Shown: positions 53,267 to 56,725 of the stretch, piece after piece
How the letters are laid out: every line of letters starts with the position of its first letter
How positions within the stretch are numbered: the stretch's first letter is position 1
Assembly: GCA_023393525.1 (NCBI GenBank)
Contig: JAEWKZ010000003.1
Coordinates: forward strand, 1 to 56,725
From: Pseudomonadota bacterium
GTDB lineage: Bacteria > Desulfobacterota > Desulfovibrionia > Desulfovibrionales > Desulfomicrobiaceae
Direction: 5' to 3'
DNA length: 56,725 nucleotides
Program-made: the position numbers and the translations under genes
The notes under the pieces: generated by a model
Seen by the model: only the letters and a program-made list of their open reading frames with translations
The model's database searches: none
What the model was told of the DNA's origin: nothing

Positions 53267-54139
53267 TTATTTCGCGTCGGGAAAGAAAAGCTGCTTGTCA
53301 AGGAGTTTGTAGTCGCCGATGACCTTCTGCCCGCGTTCTGAGACCAGCCACTTGGCGAACGTGTCGGCCAGATCGAAACGGACATGGGGATGCTTTTCCG
53401 GATTGACCGGAATCACGCCGTAAGGATTGAAAAGCGTCGTGTCGCCTTCACTGATGGGCTCCAGGTCCAGCCCCTCCGGACGACCGTACTTGTACTGCAC
53501 GTAGGTCCCGCGATCGGTGATGGTGTAGCCCTGCTTTTCCTCGGCAAAGGTCAGGGTCTTGCCCATGCCCTGTCCGATGGACATGAACATCTTCATTCCT
53601 TCGGGATGAACAGCCTTGAAGGTCACTTCCTTGTCTTTGCCCTTGAAGATGGTGTCCTCCTCCTTCAGGGGCAGGCCCGTGGCCTTCCACAATTCCTGTT
53701 CCTTGGCGTGGGTGCCGCTGTCGTCGCCGCGGGACACGAACACCGCTTCGGACATGGCGATCTTCTTCATGGCCTCGGTGGCGTCGGCGGTTTTCGCCCC
53801 GGCAGGATCGGCGGCGGGTCCGATGAGCAGAAAATCGTTGTACATGACGTAATAGCGTTTGGTGCCGTAACCGTCGGCCACGAACTTCTCTTCGCGGGCC
53901 GGATCGTGCACGAAGATCACGTCCACGTTCCCGTCCACGCCGTCGCGGATGGCCGCGCCGGTACCCTTGGCCACGACCTTGACCTCAATCCCCGTGTCCT
54001 TCTTGAACTCGGGAAGCAACACGTCGAGCAGGCCGGAGGACTGCGTGCTGGTCGTGGTCGACATCTTGAGCACCTTGTCCTGGGCGAAAACCAGTCCCGG
54101 CACAGCCAGCAAAACAAGCAACATCACAAGTTTCTTCAT
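53267..54139 (-). CDS. tupA: Periplasmic tungstate-binding protein
   Basis: 290 aa. Signal peptide ending at VFAQ; the mature start has the TupA motif MSTTTSTQSSGLLDVLLPEF, which distinguishes tungstate-binding TupA from molybdate-binding ModA; also VFVSRGDDSGTH. AGGAGG precedes ATG 54139. First gene of tupABC; tungsten serves W-dependent formate dehydrogenases and aldehyde oxidoreductases in related bacteria. Confidence 0.94.
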   Translation of the reverse strand: MKKLVMLLVLLAVPGLVFAQDKVLKMSTTTSTQSSGLLDVLLPEFKKDTGIEVKVVAKGTGAAIRDGVDGNVDVIFVHDPAREEKFVADGYGTKRYYVMYNDFLLIGPAADPAGAKTADATEAMKKIAMSEAVFVSRGDDSGTHAKEQELWKATGLPLKEEDTIFKGKDKEVTFKAVHPEGMKMFMSIGQGMGKTLTFAEEKQGYTITDRGTYVQYKYGRPEGLDLEPISEGDTTLFNPYGVIPVNPEKHPHVRFDLADTFAKWLVSERGQKVIGDYKLLDKQLFFPDAK

Positions 54140-54163
54140 ACTTCCTCCTGATAGATGATATCT

Positions 54164-54187
54164 GACATATGTACGCAACCATATGCC
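54164..54187 (-). promoter_or_regulatory. Candidate operator of tupABC
   Basis: Near-perfect inverted repeat: GACATATG, 8-nt spacer, CATATGCC (7 of 8 complementary). It covers the -10 of tupA, so a bound protein would repress. TunR is the natural candidate by function; binding is inferred. Confidence 0.4.
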
Positions 54188-54206
54188 AAACTTGACTCAA
54201 GGACAA
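54178..54206 (-). promoter_or_regulatory. tupA: Candidate tupA promoter
   Basis: Reverse strand TTGTCC (54201-54206), 17-nt spacer, TATGGT (54178-54183); each hexamer matches 4 of 6. Confidence 0.45.
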
Positions 54207-54225
54207 GAAAGAAGCGTCTCCTTGG

Positions 54226-54798
54226 TCAATCAAGACTCGTTTTGACGGAAGGCTGCACCGACGCCCCGCTCTCCTGCGGCTTCTTGGGGCGCACATAGGG
54301 CAGGGAAAAATCCGAAGAGGCCAGCGCCACGCCGTCACCGGCGCGCAAAACCCTGGCATTGACGTAAATTTGGCGTTCAATGATCGAATATGTTCCAACC
54401 AACATGGAATAGGCCGGCACATCGGTATTGATCTGGGTCAGATCACGGGAAAGGGCGAGGACCCCGCCATGGGGGAGGATGCGCAGCTCGTCGGAGCGCA
54501 ATTGCATTTCCGTCACGGAATATCCCAACTGGCTCAGGCGCGAGGCAATCTGCTCCGAAAGAAGCCGTCCGAGATCATTGGTGTTTTCCACGTTCGTCGA
54601 ATCCACGAACGACGCCGCGAGCATGGGATAGCCCGCCACGTCGCTTCCTGAAAGCTGGCGGTGCAGATGATCCCCGGCTTTATAGGCCAAGGGGATGAGC
54701 GGCGGCGTCTTGGGACGCGAGCCTACCTCGTAAAATGGGGGCAGCTGAACGCAACCGCACAAAAAAACAACGACAAGCAGAACGTGAAGCTTGGACAT
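54226..54798 (-). CDS. FlgO-domain outer membrane lipoprotein
   Basis: 190 aa. Lipoprotein signal with LCGC near residue 16. The body has the FlgO pattern: FVDSTNVENTNDLGRLLSEQIASRLSQ in two halves, GYSVTEMQLR, and LVGTYSIIERQIYVNARVL. FlgO proteins help flagellar assembly or anchoring in the outer membrane of Vibrio. GGAGGATCGGCC precedes ATG 54798; a strong sigma-54 promoter lies 42 nt upstream, consistent with a flagellar regulon. Confidence 0.8.
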   Translation of the reverse strand: MSKLHVLLVVVFLCGCVQLPPFYEVGSRPKTPPLIPLAYKAGDHLHRQLSGSDVAGYPMLAASFVDSTNVENTNDLGRLLSEQIASRLSQLGYSVTEMQLRSDELRILPHGGVLALSRDLTQINTDVPAYSMLVGTYSIIERQIYVNARVLRAGDGVALASSDFSLPYVRPKKPQESGASVQPSVKTSLD

Positions 54799-54839
54799 GG
54801 CCGATCCTCCGGAGAAAAATGCCGACTGGAAAAATGCGA

Positions 54840-54855
54840 AGCATGCCGCGTGCCA
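54840..54855 (-). promoter_or_regulatory. Sigma-54 promoter of the FlgO-like lipoprotein
   Basis: Reverse strand TGGCACG-CGGC-ATGCT: only one mismatch to TGGCACR-N4-TTGCW, with the exact GG to GC distance of 10 nt. Confidence 0.75.
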
Positions 54856-54867
54856 AGATTTACCGCC

Positions 54868-54894
54868 TTAAGTTTTCCCTCGGCCGGTCGATAA
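54868..54894 (+). promoter_or_regulatory. Sigma-28 (FliA) flagellar promoter
   Basis: TTAAGTTT (7 of 8 match to TAAAGTTT), 11-nt spacer, GTCGATAA (7 of 8 match to GCCGATAA). The predicted transcript start near 54902 supports translation from ATG 54932. Confidence 0.72.
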
Positions 54895-54931
54895 TCTGAA
54901 CATGAGAAAATTCATCATCAAGGACCACCTC

Positions 54932-55621
54932 ATGCGCACCGCGGCCCTGCTTTCCCTGCTGGCCCTGATCTTCGTGGCCGGCTGTTCCTCGGTCAGCGTC
55001 AACTCCGATCAATCGACGCAATTAGTCACGGCGCAGGCCCCCATCCCAAGCGGCTACCTGATCGGCACCCAGCACAAGATGCAGGCCCTGGCGCACTGGG
55101 ACCTCCTGGCGGACAAGGTCGCCAAGAACTGCGCCGCATCCCTGGACCATTTCTTTCCGCAGCACGACGTGCGCGTCTATGTAGCGCCCATGGGCACGAC
55201 GCCTTTCGCCAAGGTCTACAGGGAGGCCCTGCTGACCCGCCTGGTGGACTACGGCGTTCCCATCGCCTTCGAACCCGAAGGGGCGGCCCTTCTTGAGGTC
55301 GGCCTGGAGCTGGTCACGCACCGCCGCGTACTGGACAAGACGTCCAAAGGATTGCGCCGGGCCCTCGACCCGGGTTTCAGGCAACGCAAGAACAGCGCCG
55401 GGCTCTATGAGCCCGTGCCCGTGGTGGCCGAGGAAAGCGGATACTTCGACGCGCCCGCTCCCGACTCGGAAGTCCAGATCACTTCGGCCCTGGTCCATCA
55501 GAACGCGTATCTGTACCGCGACTCAAGCATTTTCTACGTCAACGGCTCCGACTGGTCCCATTACCGGCTTCAGGCGCCCCAGGGCGCAGTCGAACTCAAA
55601 CGCTTTTCCCTGGTGAATTGA
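54932..55621 (+). CDS. Predicted lipoprotein in flagellar-type locus
   Basis: 229 aa. Signal peptide with lipobox VAGC (Cys near residue 18). Not assigned to a family; the order with two FlgO-like proteins suggests a flagellar envelope role. AAGGA precedes ATG 54932; an in-frame ATG at 54902 would sit at the predicted transcript start and is disfavoured. The stop overlaps the next ATG (TGATG). Confidence 0.72.
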   Translation: MRTAALLSLLALIFVAGCSSVSVNSDQSTQLVTAQAPIPSGYLIGTQHKMQALAHWDLLADKVAKNCAASLDHFFPQHDVRVYVAPMGTTPFAKVYREALLTRLVDYGVPIAFEPEGAALLEVGLELVTHRRVLDKTSKGLRRALDPGFRQRKNSAGLYEPVPVVAEESGYFDAPAPDSEVQITSALVHQNAYLYRDSSIFYVNGSDWSHYRLQAPQGAVELKRFSLVN

Positions 55622-56388
55622 TGATCCGCCCAGCACTTGTCCTGCTCCTTCTTTTCTGCTCCTTGCCGTCGCACGCGACAGCGCAGTGCGGCGCGTCACG
55701 CGTCGACACGCTGTGCGACTTCCTGGCCGAGAACCTGATCTCCAACCTCCAGGTCCGGCTGGACCGCTCCGCGCTGGTCGCGACCGCGCCGTTCGCGGAT
55801 CTGCATGACGTCAAAAACACGTCCCCCCTGGGCCGCATCCTGGCGGAGGAACTGGGCAACGCCTTCACCCGCCACGGATACCGCCTGGCGGACACCCGTG
55901 TGTTCACCCCCTCCCCCTACTCCCTCAAGGAAGAAGGCGAGACGGCCCTGTCCTCGGCCCCCGATCAGCTCGGAGCCGCCACCGGCGCGCAGGCGATACT
56001 CAGCGGCACCTACGCCATGGTCGATGGAGGCTTGCGCGTCTCCGCGCGCATCGTCCGCCCCGCGGACCACGCGGTGCTCTCCGTCGCCGACTGCCGCTTG
56101 CGGATCACGGCAGAGACGCGCGAACTCCTCGCCGCCGCTTCGCCCACGCCGAAAGCCCCGCCGCTACCCGCCACGCTCATGAACTTGAAATCCAAGGCCG
56201 ACGCCAAACGCGTACAGCAGGCCCTGGCCGCGCAAGGGCTGTACAAGGGCAAGATCGACGGCATCTTCGGCAAAAGGTCCAAGGCCGCGCTGGCGCGCTT
56301 TCGCGCCTCCCTGGCCTGGCCCGCCACCGCCACCTGGGACCTGGAAACCCAGGCCGCCCTGTTGCCCGTGACGCCGCCCGCGACCTGA
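55621..56388 (+). CDS. FlgO-domain protein with C-terminal peptidoglycan-binding domain
   Basis: 255 aa. Signal peptide cut near ATAQ. Residues ~40-165 are FlgO-like (DLHDVKNTSPLGRILAEEL, GYRLADTRVF, ILSGTYAMVDGGLRVSARIV). Residues ~195-245 match a peptidoglycan-binding type 1 repeat (VQQALAAQGLYKGKIDGIFG, TKAALARF-like). It could anchor a flagellar outer ring to the cell wall. Translationally coupled to the lipoprotein upstream and under the sigma-28 promoter. Confidence 0.82.
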   Translation: MIRPALVLLLLFCSLPSHATAQCGASRVDTLCDFLAENLISNLQVRLDRSALVATAPFADLHDVKNTSPLGRILAEELGNAFTRHGYRLADTRVFTPSPYSLKEEGETALSSAPDQLGAATGAQAILSGTYAMVDGGLRVSARIVRPADHAVLSVADCRLRITAETRELLAAASPTPKAPPLPATLMNLKSKADAKRVQQALAAQGLYKGKIDGIFGKRSKAALARFRASLAWPATATWDLETQAALLPVTPPAT

Positions 56389-56534
56389 ACCCTGCGCGCC
56401 CTGCGGGCAAACCCTTCCGCCAATCAAACAATCGTCACTATTTCTCTTGACGAGCAGACGTTTCATGCCTAGCTAGCTCTCGTTTCAAAACGATATTCAT
56501 CAAAAACAATATATTTCTGAATACGAGGCTTGCC

Positions 56535-56681
56535 ATGCGTGAAATCACTCTTTTTTTGCATTCCCAAAAGATCCAGCGTCCCAGACCCATCATCGCCACC
56601 GCCATCACCGGCTTGGCCGGCGGTCTGCGCAGCGCCCTGGAGGCGCTGAACGGCCTGCGGCGGAATCCCCGCGGCAAATAG
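56535..56681 (+). CDS. Possible small basic protein
   Basis: 48 aa from ATG 56535, with GAGG 6 nt upstream. Basic, with IIATAITGLAGGLRSALEAL forming a weakly amphipathic helix. Not recognised. Bases 56389-56534 before it hold no clear feature; 56682 to the window end is too short to interpret. Confidence 0.4.
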   Translation: MREITLFLHSQKIQRPRPIIATAITGLAGGLRSALEALNGLRRNPRGK

Positions 56682-56725
56682 TCACGACGCGCGCCTAAAC
56701 GCGAAACGGCCGGACTGCGATGCAG

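Noticed and set aside
1..56725. CRISPR array, IS element or prophage genes
   Set aside because: I saw no regular spaced repeats, transposase or phage structural genes on either strand.

Overview
The window looks like chromosomal DNA of a sulfate-reducing deltaproteobacterium of the order Desulfovibrionales; Desulfomicrobium is my best guess. Grounds: high G+C, a TunR-type regulator (phage-integrase fold plus two TOBE domains, a family described from Desulfovibrio) together with tupABC tungstate transport genes, and protein features such as the HGGHSG-type PHP phosphatase. The organism is an inference, because no 16S gene is present.

Layout. 1-6.1 kb: a lone 5S rRNA gene facing left, gluQ, a fused cobD-cobQ gene, an AlaX-like editing protein, and the divergent pair argO/argP. 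6-13 kb: a large PEP/pyruvate-binding protein, gdhA and an ADP-forming acyl-CoA synthetase. 13-16.5 kb: msrA with a LEA14-like lipoprotein, small proteins, an atypical sigma-54 activator and short palindromic repeats. 16.6-29.7 kb: two tandem minor-pilin/PilY1 cassettes, the first G+C-rich like its surroundings, the second clearly A+T-rich. 29.8-36.4 kb: a membrane protein, PHP phosphatase with Xaa-Pro peptidase, thiN, a MITE-like hairpin, and the rplU-rpmA-obgE-proB operon. 36.4-41.2 kb: a tightly coupled leftward operon of MBL hydrolase, a 75-codon gene with an in-frame UGA, an iron-sulfur flavoprotein, comF and a hybrid histidine kinase. 41.3-46.3 kb: a degenerate GGDEF/TPR protein, two tRNA-Asn genes flanking tunR and a lipoprotein. 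46.4-51.1 kb: trxB, a Lon-like protease, Hsp20 and an unknown gene. 51.4-54.2 kb: tupABC. 54.2-56.4 kb: a divergent FlgO-type lipoprotein locus with sigma-54 and sigma-28 promoters back to back.

Most notable observations: (1) the UGA-interrupted gene at 40293-40520, which has a good ribosome site, an intact frame after the UGA, a SECIS-like hairpin right after it and ATGA coupling to the next gene, so it is a candidate selenoprotein; (2) two long palindromic elements (44041-44209 and 51249-51427) with the same internal core but unrelated, self-complementary outer arms, one beside tunR and one beside tupC; (3) the sigma-54/sigma-28 divergent flagellar lipoprotein locus; (4) the tandem PilY1 cassettes of different base composition. 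Much of the rest is ordinary housekeeping sequence. All coordinates, motif matches and spacings were read by eye, without alignment or folding software.
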